From positions 4,216,001 to 4,280,000 of the forward strand of contig CAWJDO010000002.1 in NCBI GenBank assembly GCA_963841635.1: 64,000 nt of DNA. Reading direction: 5' to 3'. Shown here in pieces: positions 1-7,892 of the stretch (its first letter is position 1; each line of letters starts with the position of its first letter). The stretch is from DASWZN01 sp963841635. Lineage in GTDB: Bacteria > Acidobacteriota > Terriglobia > Bryobacterales > Bryobacteraceae. The translations under genes and the position numbers were made by a program. Below the pieces are notes generated by a model. That model searched no databases and was not told the DNA's origin. It saw only the letters and a program-made list of their open reading frames with translations.

Positions 1-192
1 GGCCACATGATTGCCGGCTATGCGCTCGTGGCCTTTCCCGCCAAGTGGGGCAGCGGCGGCATCATGACATTCATCGTCAACGGCCAGGGCCGCATCTATC
101 AGAAGAACCTGGGCCCCAAAACCGCCGAAATCGCGAACGCGATGACCGAGTACGACCCCGATCCGAGCTGGACGCTGGTGAAGGAGCCATAA
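1..192 (+). CDS. DUF2950 family protein, C-terminal end (cut by window start)
   Basis: The open frame enters from the left edge and stops at 190-192. The visible ~63 residues contain GYALVAFPAKWGSGGIMTFI followed by a stretch with V-N-G-Q-G-R-I-Y-Q-K-N-L-G and a DPDPSW near the end. This is the typical C-terminus of DUF2950 proteins, secreted proteins of unknown function that are common in Acidobacteria. The first in-frame ATG at position 7 lies inside the conserved domain, so it is not the real start. Function cannot be inferred beyond the family name. Confidence 0.75.
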   Translation, partial: GHMIAGYALVAFPAKWGSGGIMTFIVNGQGRIYQKNLGPKTAEIANAMTEYDPDPSWTLVKEP

Positions 193-237
193 AGAGGCGG
201 TCGGCTGTCAGTCAGCGGTCAGCGCTCAGCTCCGCAC

Positions 238-948
238 CTACGGCTTCGCGAATCTCGCGTCATCGATAGGCACGTTGTTCTTCAGTTCGGTGGTGGTGAA
301 GATGATCTCGCCTACGGGCATGAGCTGGCGGATGCGAAAGGGCGTCTGTATACCGTCGATCTCGCGGTAGTCGGAGAACGTCGCCACGATGACCATGTCC
401 CCCTGCGGCGTGTCGTAGATGCTGGTTTCGCGCAGCAGCAGGAAATTCTGGGCGTCATAGTAGCGGGTAATAACTTTGCCCGACGCCGCGGTGAGCTTGA
501 TCACGTACGCCTCGCGGTCCCCAACCGGCTGCTTCCCCGCCAGCTCGGCCTTCGGGTATCGCGCCCGCCAATTGAGGACGGCGTTGAAGGACGCGCCGCG
601 CTTGAACTCCTCGAGTGCGGTGCCGCTGAGTTCTGTGACCTGCCCGCTGGGATCCTGGTTCCATGCGACGCGGCCATCGAAGCCCTGGCGGGTCTCACCG
701 ACACCCTCGAGGTTGGTCACGGTCAACTGCTTGTCGGGCGCCTTGGCGTACCGTTCGATGATTCCGCGCGCCTCGCTGGCCGGGAATTCCATCAGGCCCT
801 TGGCGTAGCTGCTGGAGATCTTCTCGATTGCCAGCCGCCCGCCGGTGGCCGCGATCGACTTCTCGATCACCTGTTCGGCGGTGAGCGCAGGCTGGGCCGG
901 GGCGGCGACGGAATAGACCAGGGAGGCCAGCAGCAGAATAGGGCGCAT
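238..948 (-). CDS. Secreted LolA-like hypothetical protein
   Basis: 236 residues. It begins with a clear Sec signal peptide (MRPILLLASLVYSVAAPAQP), followed by TAEQVIEKSIAATGG, a lead-in typical of acidobacterial proteins with a LolA/outer-membrane lipoprotein carrier-like half-barrel. The body alternates strands with G-x-V-A-W and Y-x-I-K-L motifs as in such folds. The ATG at 946-948 was chosen because it starts the signal peptide; the longer frame upstream reads into repeat DNA and is not credible. It is convergent with the DUF2950 gene. The substrate (lipid or lipoprotein) is unknown. The family assignment is by fold-like pattern only. Confidence 0.65.
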   Translation of the reverse strand: MRPILLLASLVYSVAAPAQPALTAEQVIEKSIAATGGRLAIEKISSSYAKGLMEFPASEARGIIERYAKAPDKQLTVTNLEGVGETRQGFDGRVAWNQDPSGQVTELSGTALEEFKRGASFNAVLNWRARYPKAELAGKQPVGDREAYVIKLTAASGKVITRYYDAQNFLLLRETSIYDTPQGDMVIVATFSDYREIDGIQTPFRIRQLMPVGEIIFTTTELKNNVPIDDARFAKP

Positions 949-1014
949 GACACCTACGAGTCTACCTGACCGAAACCAGCTACCGGGCGGTCTGATATTC
1001 TGTCGACTAGCGCT

Positions 1015-1169
1015 GCTGGTGTGGTGCGTCGCAGATTCCGTCGAGTATCGGAATTGGCCGCAGACCCGGGACTGGCTCGAATTCCGGCGCCTTTGCGAAA
1101 TTCGTGCCTGTCCCACCATTGGTCCTGTGTCAGCCATACTGTTCGATATTTGCGACGCACCACGCCAGC
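1015..1169. repeat. Palindromic TIR element, family P1 (full copy)
   Basis: Terminal inverted repeats GCTGGTGTGGTGCGTCGCA (1015-1033) and its complement at 1151-1169 match at 18 of 19 positions. The core is a second imperfect palindrome: GGGACTGGCTCGAATTCCGG on one side of a short loop and GCGAAATTCGTGCCTGTCCC on the other. There is no coding capacity for a transposase. The same element recurs at 2196, 12123, 16968, 22513, 50169 and 50771, so it behaves like a MITE or REPIN. Confidence 0.8.
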
Positions 1170-1199
1170 ACCGAACCGCGACCGTCAGGGAGCGGTCGG
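1166..1199. repeat. ACCGAACCGCGACC dispersed repeat, single copy
   Basis: One copy of the family seen as four tandem units at 29960. It lies directly after the right TIR of the P1 element and just before the ribosome binding site of the sugar isomerase gene at 1227. It is non-coding here. Confidence 0.55.
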
Positions 1200-1226
1200 C
1201 CTGCTATGGCACAAGGAGGAGCTCTC

Positions 1227-2186
1227 GTGAAAGTCGGCGTGTTCACTGCACTGCTCGCGAATTTGTCGCTCGACCAGGTCATCGCGAAGCTGAAGGCCCT
1301 GGACATACACACCGTGGAGCTGGGCACGGGGAATTATCCCGGCGACCCGCACTGCAAACTCTCCATGCTCGACGACGCCGCGGCGCTGGCCGGCTTCCAG
1401 GCGAACATCGCCGCCGCCGGCGTCGCCATCAGCGCGCTGAGCTGTCACGGAGAGCCGCTGCATCCCAACGCCGAGATCGCCGAAAAGAGCCGCGAGACCA
1501 GCCGTCGCACCATCCTGCTGGCCGAGAAGCTGGGCGTGCCGGTGGTGGTCGATTTCTCCGGCTGCCCTGGCGATACCGACAAGGCGACCTACCCCAACTG
1601 GGTGACCTGCGCCTGGCCTCCGCACTTCGGCGACATCCTGGAGTGGCAGTGGCGCGAGAAGGCGATCCCGTACTGGACCGAGCGCACGAAGTTCGCCGCC
1701 GATCACGGCGTGAAGGTCGCGCTCGAGATGCACCCCGGCTTCCTGGTCTACAATCCGGAAGCGATGCTGCGGCTGCGCGAGGCGGCGGGTGCGAACCTGG
1801 GATGTAACTTCGATCCCAGCCACCTGTTCTGGCAGGGCATCGATCCCATCAAAGCGGTTCGCATTCTAGGCGACGCCATTTTTCACGTACACGCCAAGGA
1901 CACGCAGATCTACGACTACAACCTGCCGCGCACCGGCGTGCTCGACACCAAGAAATACACCGACGAGCGCAACCGCTCCTGGATTTTCCGCTCGGTGGGC
2001 TACGGCCACGATGCGGGCTGGTGGAGCGAATTCATCTCCACGCTGCGCATGTACGGCTACGACTACGTCCTGTCGATCGAGCACGAAGACAGCCTTATGT
2101 CGAGCGAAGAGGGCCTGACGAAAGCGGCCGCCTTCCTGCAGACCCTGGTCATCCGCGACAAGCCCGGCGTCGCGTACTGGGCGTAG
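1227..2186 (+). CDS. Sugar phosphate isomerase/epimerase (xylose isomerase-like TIM barrel)
   Basis: 319 residues. The GTG at 1227 is chosen because a strong AAGGAGG lies 7 bases upstream; the longer open frame runs back into repeat DNA. The protein starts VKVGVFTALLANLSL and carries the metal-binding-type sequence signatures of AP-endonuclease-2-like TIM barrels: an ALEMHPGF strand (Glu and His), NFDPSHLFWQG (Asp, His), HVHAKD (His, Asp) and SIEHED near the end. Families with this fold interconvert keto sugars or inositol derivatives. No signal peptide, so cytoplasmic. It stands alone between two copies of the P1 repeat, so its pathway is not given by context. Confidence 0.85.
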   Translation: MKVGVFTALLANLSLDQVIAKLKALDIHTVELGTGNYPGDPHCKLSMLDDAAALAGFQANIAAAGVAISALSCHGEPLHPNAEIAEKSRETSRRTILLAEKLGVPVVVDFSGCPGDTDKATYPNWVTCAWPPHFGDILEWQWREKAIPYWTERTKFAADHGVKVALEMHPGFLVYNPEAMLRLREAAGANLGCNFDPSHLFWQGIDPIKAVRILGDAIFHVHAKDTQIYDYNLPRTGVLDTKKYTDERNRSWIFRSVGYGHDAGWWSEFISTLRMYGYDYVLSIEHEDSLMSSEEGLTKAAAFLQTLVIRDKPGVAYWA

Positions 2187-2195
2187 GCGCTGGCC

Positions 2196-2336
2196 TAGTG
2201 CGTCGTAGATTCCGTCGCGGATCGGAATTGGCCGCAAACCCGGGACTGGCTCGAATTTCGCCGCACTTGCGAAATTCGTGCCTGTCCCACCATCGGTCTC
2301 CTGTCAGTCATACTGCTCGACATTCGCGACGCACCA
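2196..2336. repeat. Palindromic TIR element, family P1 (full copy)
   Basis: Starts GTGCGTCGTA (2198-2207) and ends CGCGACGCAC (2325-2334), with the same central 20-bp inverted repeat as the copy at 1015. It fills almost the whole gap between two convergent genes. Confidence 0.8.
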
Positions 2337-2354
2337 CAATGGTTCCTCTTCCAA

Positions 2355-2924
2355 TCAGGCCCGACCGGCGAACTCGCGGCTCTCCGTTGACACTCTCACC
2401 TTTTCGCCTTCTTTGATAAAGAGGGGAACGCGGATCTTCAGTCCGGTCTCGAGCGTGGCGGGCTTGGTCGAGCCGCCGCTCGAAGTATCGGCACGCGAGC
2501 CCGGTTCCGTGGAGGCAACCGCCAACTCCACGAACGGGGGCAACTCCAATCCGATCGGATTGCCGTTGAACTTGAGCAGATCGACCATGCCTCCCTCGAT
2601 CAGAAAGTCCCGCGCGTTCCCGATCACATCTTCGGCAAGCGTGTGGGTCTCGTAGGTCCCCTGGTCCAGAAAGTAAGAACCATCGCCGTCGCTGTACAGG
2701 TAGGAGGCTTGCACCATCTGCAGATCCGGCTCCTTGAACTTCTCGCCCGCCTTGAAAGTTCGCTCAAAGACCGCGTTCGTGAGCAGATTGCGGATCTTCA
2801 GACGAACCAGCGTCTGCCCGCCCCGCGCGGTAGGCGTGTTCACCTCCACGTCGAGGCAGGAGTAGGGAGTGTTGTCAATCTCAAACCGGGTCTTTCGCTT
2901 GACGTCAATCGCATCAATCAACAC
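2355..2924 (-). CDS. yeiP: Elongation factor P-like protein, YeiP/EfpL subfamily
   Basis: 189 residues with the three EF-P barrels. The acceptor loop reads NTPTARGGQTLV, which matches the SPTARG loop of the YeiP/EfpL paralogue rather than the PGKGQ (Lys-modified) loop of canonical EF-P. The end also fits YeiP: I-E-G-G-M-V-D, KPATLETGLKIRVPLFI and a final E-x-R-E-F-x-G-R. The family binds stalled ribosomes and relieves polyproline-type pausing. The start is GTG at 2924 with AAGGAG 9 bases upstream. Whether a separate canonical efp exists cannot be seen here. Assigning it to EF-P proper is the alternative, but the loop argues against it. Confidence 0.82.
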   Translation of the reverse strand: MLIDAIDVKRKTRFEIDNTPYSCLDVEVNTPTARGGQTLVRLKIRNLLTNAVFERTFKAGEKFKEPDLQMVQASYLYSDGDGSYFLDQGTYETHTLAEDVIGNARDFLIEGGMVDLLKFNGNPIGLELPPFVELAVASTEPGSRADTSSGGSTKPATLETGLKIRVPLFIKEGEKVRVSTESREFAGRA

Positions 2925-3066
2925 GGGGACGAACTCCTTAACAAGCAGGCAGCGGAAGCCAATCGAGGCCCGCCTCCACTTCTCTCCAAGTATAGGGCGA
3001 AGGGCGCGCGCGGGTCGCCCTTCCCTGCTGTTCGCACCGGCTACGCCTGTGGGATGATGTCAACTC

Positions 3067-3516
3067 ATGCCAGACCTAATCAGAGAATTCTCCATCGCCC
3101 TGGAGCAGGTCAAAGACTACGAGTTTCTGGTGAAATTCGACGATCTCCCCGAAGCCCTGCTGATGGACGCGCCGCCCGGCGTGGGCCGCAACGCCGGCCC
3201 GTGCCCTACGCAAATGCTCGCTGCCGCCGTGGGCAATTGCCTCACCATGACGCTGGTCCTGTTCGCGCGCAAGGCCGGCCTCCAGCCGACGCACGTCCGC
3301 GCCGCCGTGAAGGCGCGCCTGGTGCGCGGCGAGAACGGACTGCCCAGGATGGGGGCCATCGACGTGGCGCTCGAACCTGGCTTCGCCGAGGCGGACCAGA
3401 CGCGGGCGGCGGCTTGCCTGAAGGCCTTCGAGAGCCACTGCGCCGTGACTGAAAGCGTGCGGGCGGGAATCGACGTGAGAGTGGCGGTCAGCCAGCAGGC
3501 CTCAGCCGGCAACTAG
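3067..3516 (+). CDS. OsmC family protein
   Basis: 149 residues with the OsmC/Ohr fold pattern: PTQMLAAAVGNCLTMTLVL, containing the first conserved cysteine, and an ESHCAVTESVRAGI tail, containing the second. Members reduce organic hydroperoxides through this cysteine pair, or have related roles. No signal peptide, so cytoplasmic. The start is ATG at 3067. It precedes the phosphofructokinase gene by 68 bases, with a possible separate promoter between them. Confidence 0.85.
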   Translation: MPDLIREFSIALEQVKDYEFLVKFDDLPEALLMDAPPGVGRNAGPCPTQMLAAAVGNCLTMTLVLFARKAGLQPTHVRAAVKARLVRGENGLPRMGAIDVALEPGFAEADQTRAAACLKAFESHCAVTESVRAGIDVRVAVSQQASAGN

Positions 3517-3533
3517 AGAGCGAAGAGCGGGGC

Positions 3534-3539
3534 TATAAT
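3534..3539 (+). promoter_or_regulatory. Candidate -10 box (TATAAT) upstream of phosphofructokinase
   Basis: A perfect TATAAT sits 46 bases before the ATG at 3585 in an otherwise GC-rich gap. No convincing -35 box is visible at the usual spacing, so this is a weak inference. Confidence 0.35.
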
Positions 3540-3584
3540 CGTAAGGACTTCCTTAAACTGCTTGTTCCTCAGGAGCGAATCGCT

Positions 3585-4764
3585 ATGAAACGGATTGGAA
3601 TCTTGACCGGCGGCGGCGACGTCCCAGGTCTGAACTCGGTGATCAAGGGCGTGGTCTATCGCGGTCACGATATGGACTGCGAAGTGATCGGCATCCGGCG
3701 AGGCTGGGAAGGCCTGACGCACGTGGACCTGGACGATGCGGACAGCCGGGGCCGCTACATTCTGCCGCTCAACCGCGAGAACACCCGCACGGTGGACCGC
3801 ACGGGCGGCACATTCCTCCACACCAGCCGCACGAACCCGCTGAAGATGAAAGCCATCCCCGAGTTTCTCGCGGGGAAGGAGTTCCCCTCCAAGCAGGCGA
3901 CCAAAAAGGGCGTCACCTCAACGGTCTTCGACATGACTTCGCAAGTGCTGAGCAACCTGGAACGGCTAGGCATCGAGTATCTGGTAGCGATCGGCGGGGA
4001 CGACACGCTGAGCTATGCCGCGCACCTCGACAAGTCGGGTGTCAAAGTCATCGCCATCCCGAAGACGATGGACAACGACGTGCGCAACACGGAGTACTGC
4101 ATCGGCTTTTCGACCGCCATCTCTCGCGCGCACGCGGCCATCGAGCGGCAGCGCACCACCATCGGCTCGCACGAACGCATCGGCGTGTTCCGCGTGTTCG
4201 GCCGCGACGCCGGATACACCTCGCTCTACACCGCCTACGTGACGGCCATCCGCTGCGCGATTCCGGAGCACAAGTTCGACCTGGTCCGCATGATCGACCT
4301 GCTGATGGAAGATAAGCGCTCCAACCCGAGCAACTACTCGATGTGCGTGCTCTCCGAGGGCGCCGAGTGGGAAGGTTACACGGTTCGGGAATACGGCGAG
4401 GCGGACGCGTTCGGCCACCGCAAGAAGGCGAACGTGGCCGAGGATCTCAGCGAAGAAATCAAGCGGCGCGTGAAGGAAGAGACCGTCATCAGCGATCTCA
4501 CCTACGAGTTGCGCAGCGGCGAGCCGGACTTCATCGACAAGCTGGTGGCCGACCACTTACGGCAACATGGCCTGCGACTGCCTGGAGGAGGGCACGCACG
4601 GCGTCATGATGGCCGTGGTGAACGGCTGCTTCGCACGCATGCCGATTCCGGACCCCAAGCTGGGGCCGCGCACGGTGGACCTGGCCAGCATGTACAACAT
4701 CGAGCGCCTCCGTCCGAACTACGCCGGCAAGACCGGCTTCCCGATTTTTCTGACGCGGGCGTAA
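3585..4764 (+). CDS. 6-phosphofructokinase, pyrophosphate-type signature (frameshifted)
   Basis: About 392 residues when read across one frameshift. The N-terminal part gives KRIGILTGGGDVPGLN. The active site reads GGDDT, where ATP-dependent enzymes have GGDGS, and PKTMDND, where they have PGTIDND. Asp and Lys at these two positions are the established marker of PPi-dependent enzymes. The first frame runs into unrelated sequence after VADH near 4556. The family C-terminus (YGNMACDCLEEGTHG, then NIERLRPNYAGKTGFPIFLTR) continues in the next frame to a stop at 4764. Removing one base at 4554-4558 restores the frame. An AGGAG lies before the ATG. Glycolysis, cytoplasm. The indel may be an assembly error or a real inactivating mutation. 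Confidence 0.85.
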
Positions 4765-4771
4765 GCCTGCC

Positions 4772-4814
4772 GTGGGGCGGACCCCCTGGTCCGCGCGGGT
4801 CCCCCTGGACCCGC
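4772..4814. repeat. Twin-hairpin repeat, CCCT-loop member
   Basis: Two back-to-back perfect hairpins: GCGGACC-CCCT-GGTCCGC (4777-4794) and GCGGGTCC-CCCT-GGACCCGC (4795-4814), preceded by GTGGGGC. The architecture matches the elements at 22431 and 25719, which have TCCA loops instead. It lies just after the phosphofructokinase stop and could also act as a transcription attenuator or terminator, although there is no T-run. Confidence 0.6.
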
Positions 4815-4832
4815 TCTTAGTCCGAGGTTCTT

Positions 4833-6057
4833 ATGAGCGGCGCTTTTCACGAAGTCGTCGAGGCCGAAGGCCACCTGATCGATTCGCACATCATGGAGCG
4901 GATCTTCGACACGGTGGTCGAGTACGGCGGCCGTTTCGAAGTCGAGCAGTTCCGTATCGGCCGGACCAACAGCGAGCCGATCCTACCTCCGTCTCAGGCT
5001 GGAGGCGCCGGACCAGCCGGGCAGATGGAGCAGATGCTCCAGCAGTTGCTCGGCATGGGCTGCTCGCCGGTGGATCCGGGCGACGCCGCGCTGGCGGTGG
5101 TGGAGCGCGACCGCTGCGCGCCCGACGACTTCTACTCTATCGACCAACTACCGCACCCAGGTTCGCCACGAGCAGCGTTGGATCGACGTGGACAAGCAGC
5201 GCATGGACGCGCTGGTGGTGGTAGCGGACGGGCGCGCCGAATGCCGCCGCCTGCGCGACCTCCGGGCCGGCGACCAGGTGGTGGTGGGCATGCGCGGCAT
5301 CCGCGTGCTGCCGGAATCGAAGGAGCGCGACCGGCTGGCGTTCGCCTTCATGTCCAACGGCGTTTCCTCCGAGCGCCAGGTCGAGACTGCCGTGCGCCAG
5401 ACGGCCGCGCTGATCCGCCAGACGCGCGAGCTGGGGAAGAAGGTGCTGGTGGTGGCCGGCCCCGTGGTGGTCCACACCGGCGGCGCGACGGGCCTGGCGG
5501 CGCTGATCCGTCACGGATTTGTCCAGGGCGTGTTGAGCGGCAACGCGCTGGGCGTGCACGATATCGAAGCCGCGCTGTTCGGCACCTCGCTGGGGTTGCG
5601 GCTCTCCGATGGGCGCCAGGAAGAGCACGGCCATCGCAACCACATGCGGGCCATCAACGCCATCTACCGATGCGGGGGCGTGCGCCAGGCCGTCGAGAGC
5701 GGCCGGCTCCGGAGCGGCGTGCTTTACGAGTGCGTGCGCGCCGGCGTGCCTTTCGTTCTCGCGGGCAGCCTGCGCGACGACGGGCCTCTGCCCGAAACCA
5801 TCACCGACATGAACCAGGCGCAGGACGCTTACGCCGCCGAACTGAAGAACGCCGGACTGGTGCTGTGCCTGGGCACGATGCTGCACTCGATCGCCACCGG
5901 GAACATGGCGCCGAGCTGGATCAAATTCGTGTGCGTCGATATCAACCCCGCCGTGGCCACGAAGGTGAGCGATCGCGGCACCGGGCAGGCGGTCGGCGTG
6001 GTCGCCGACGTGGGAATGTTCCTCGACCTGCTGGCCAAAACCCTGGTGGAAGCATGA
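4833..6057 (+). CDS. Archaeal-type ornithine cyclodeaminase, TIGR00300 / LOR-SDH conserved-domain family (frameshifted)
   Basis: About 408 residues across one frameshift. The start HEVVEAEGHLIDSHIMERIF is the family N-terminus. The second half holds the NAD-binding core with FMSNGVSSERQVET, VVHTGGATGLAALIRHGFV, GNALGVHDIEAALFGTSLG, GHRNHMRAINAIYRCGG, AGSLRDDGPLPETITDMNQA and KFVCVDINPAVATKVSDRG. Archaeal relatives of this family convert ornithine to proline and ammonia. The frame breaks at 5139-5142: removing the T at 5140 gives DDFYSTTNY, matching the family exactly. GAGG precedes the ATG by 5 bases. The stop overlaps the queF start (ATGA), so the genes are translationally coupled. Confidence 0.8.
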
Positions 6058-6497
6058 GCAAGTACGGTTACACCGACGAGCACGCGAGCGCCGGACTCGA
6101 CGCCGAGCTGCCCGAGATCGAGACCTGGCCCAACCAGTTTCCCGGCTACGAGATCGAAATCACCATCCCGGAGTTCACCTCGGTCTGTCCCAAGACGGGC
6201 CTGCCGGATTCGGGCGAGATCACCATTCGCTACGTGCCGAAGGCGCGGTGCCTGGAACTGAAGTCGCTCAAGATGTATGCGCTGGCGTATCGCAGCCTGG
6301 GGATCTTCCAGGAGAACGCGGTGAACCGGTTCCTGCACGACATCGTGGCGGCGGCCAAGCCGGTGTCGATCACGGTAATCGGCGAGTTCGCAGCGCGTGG
6401 CGGAATCCACTCGAAGATGACCGCCACGTACACGGCATCGTCCCGCGGAGGGCGCGGCCGCACGCCGCGGAACAGGGAACGTGCCCGAAGAGCCTGA
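6054..6497 (+). CDS. queF: NADPH-dependent 7-cyano-7-deazaguanine reductase QueF
   Basis: 147 residues, the short unimodular QueF type. The catalytic-cysteine motif is FTSVCPKTGLPDSGEITI. It is followed by LKSLKMYALAYRSLGIFQEN and NRFLHDI, and by a C-terminal EFAARGGIHSKMTATY. It reduces preQ0 to preQ1 in queuosine tRNA modification. The start ATG at 6054 overlaps the stop of the cyclodeaminase gene. The GTG of the following methyltransferase lies 17 bases inside the end of queF, giving a tight three-gene unit. No other queuosine genes are present in the window. The last ~12 residues are Arg-rich and outside the conserved fold. Confidence 0.93.
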   Translation: MSKYGYTDEHASAGLDAELPEIETWPNQFPGYEIEITIPEFTSVCPKTGLPDSGEITIRYVPKARCLELKSLKMYALAYRSLGIFQENAVNRFLHDIVAAAKPVSITVIGEFAARGGIHSKMTATYTASSRGGRGRTPRNRERARRA

Positions 6498-7785
6498 GAA
6501 GGATCCCGCCGGCGAAGAGCTCGCCGCCATGATCGCCGGGATCCGCGAGCGCGTGCGCGCCAACTATCCGGAGGGTCGCGCCGTGAGCGGAGTGGCGCTG
6601 CCCGACCTGGCTCCGCTCCTGCACGCCCGCGACGCGGCGGAGGCTAAGGTGGCGGCGATCGGCGCGGTCAACCCCCGGCGGCCCGGCCTCCTGAACGGCG
6701 CCATCCAGTTGGTGAAGCGAAGCGTTTCACGTCTGCTCGACTGGCACGTTCGCGAGCAAGTGGATTTCAATCGCGCCACGCTGGCGGCGATCCAGGCGGC
6801 GCTCGAAGCGCTGAACGAAAACAACCGGGCGCTGGCGCAGCTCGCGGATGTGCGCGGTCCCTGGGCCGAGTGGCGCAACCGCTGGGAGCAGAGGCTATCT
6901 TTCACCGAGCATCAACTGTTGCGCACCATGGCCGAGGTCAAGACCGCCTTCGATGCGCGCATCGATCAGACCTCGGATGAGCTCCAGCGGCGCATGTGGG
7001 GCGAGCTGGCGACCCTGCGAGGCGACTTCGCGGCCGCGCGCGCCGACTACGAGCGCCTGATCCAGACCGAGCTGCGGCTCATCCGCCAGCGGGAGTCTCT
7101 GCCCGCGCCGGCGGCCGCGGTGGGCGGCGGGGGCGGCGCCTCTGCCCTGCCCTGCCTCGACTACGCCAGTCTGGCGGAGCGCTTCCGCGGCAGCGAGGAG
7201 TATGTCCGCGAAAAGCAGCGCTTCTATCTGCCGTTCTTCGCGGAACGAAGCGACGTGCTCGACCTCGGCTGCGGCCGGGGCGAGTTCCTGGAGCTCATGC
7301 GCGAAGCCGGCGTCGCGGCGCGCGGCCTCGAATTGAGCCCGGAACTGGCCGCCGTCTGCTGCGCCAAGGGCCTCGAGGTTGACTGCGGCGATCTGCTGGA
7401 ACGCCTCCCGGCGCTCGCGGACGGCTCGCTGGGCGGCGTCTTCTCGGCTCACACCGTGGAGCATTTGCCGCCCGAGCTCCTGCCAGGCTTAATCCGCGCC
7501 GCCACCGCCAAGCTGCGGCCGGATGGAGTGCTGGCGATCGAGACGCCCAACCCTGAGTGTCTGGCCATTTTCGCCACGCACTTCTACCTGGACCCTACGC
7601 ACGTGCGCCCGGTGCCGCCCGGACTGCTGAGGTTCTACATGGAGGAATCCGGGCTGGGGCGGATTGAGGTCCACCGCCTTTCGCCCGCCGTCGAAGATGC
7701 GCCTTCGCTGGCCTCGCTGCCGGCGGATTTCAGGGAAGCCTTCTTCGGCGGCCTGGACTACGCCATCGTTGGGTGGAAGCTGTAG
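6481..7785 (+). CDS. Class I SAM-dependent methyltransferase with N-terminal coiled coil
   Basis: 434 residues. The first ~220 are helical and Glu/Arg-rich (predicted coiled coil), followed by a short Ala/Gly linker. The methyltransferase domain then carries the SAM-binding glycine motif VLDLGCGRGEFLELM, the acidic loop motif GLELSP, and SAHTVEHLPPE and IETPNPE strands. The FYLDPTHVRPVPP segment is typical of methyltransferases acting on O-antigen or other cell-surface glycans. It probably acts in the cytoplasm on surface polysaccharide, but the substrate is not shown. The start is GTG at 6481, overlapping queF. Confidence 0.85.
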   Translation: MPEEPEKDPAGEELAAMIAGIRERVRANYPEGRAVSGVALPDLAPLLHARDAAEAKVAAIGAVNPRRPGLLNGAIQLVKRSVSRLLDWHVREQVDFNRATLAAIQAALEALNENNRALAQLADVRGPWAEWRNRWEQRLSFTEHQLLRTMAEVKTAFDARIDQTSDELQRRMWGELATLRGDFAAARADYERLIQTELRLIRQRESLPAPAAAVGGGGGASALPCLDYASLAERFRGSEEYVREKQRFYLPFFAERSDVLDLGCGRGEFLELMREAGVAARGLELSPELAAVCCAKGLEVDCGDLLERLPALADGSLGGVFSAHTVEHLPPELLPGLIRAATAKLRPDGVLAIETPNPECLAIFATHFYLDPTHVRPVPPGLLRFYMEESGLGRIEVHRLSPAVEDAPSLASLPADFREAFFGGLDYAIVGWKL

Positions 7786-7892
7786 GGGGAAACCGGGACC
7801 CGCCCGCGCACGTCTCAAAACGTCAGACGGCCGGAAAAGGGGAGTCTCCGCCGGGAAGCAGTTGTTATACTGAGAGATCCGAGTTCTAACAT

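Noticed and set aside
4833..6497. 554-residue single ORF joining cyclodeaminase start and QueF
   Set aside because: The middle is out-of-frame nonsense; the two ends are different genes that happen to share a frame because of an indel at 5140.
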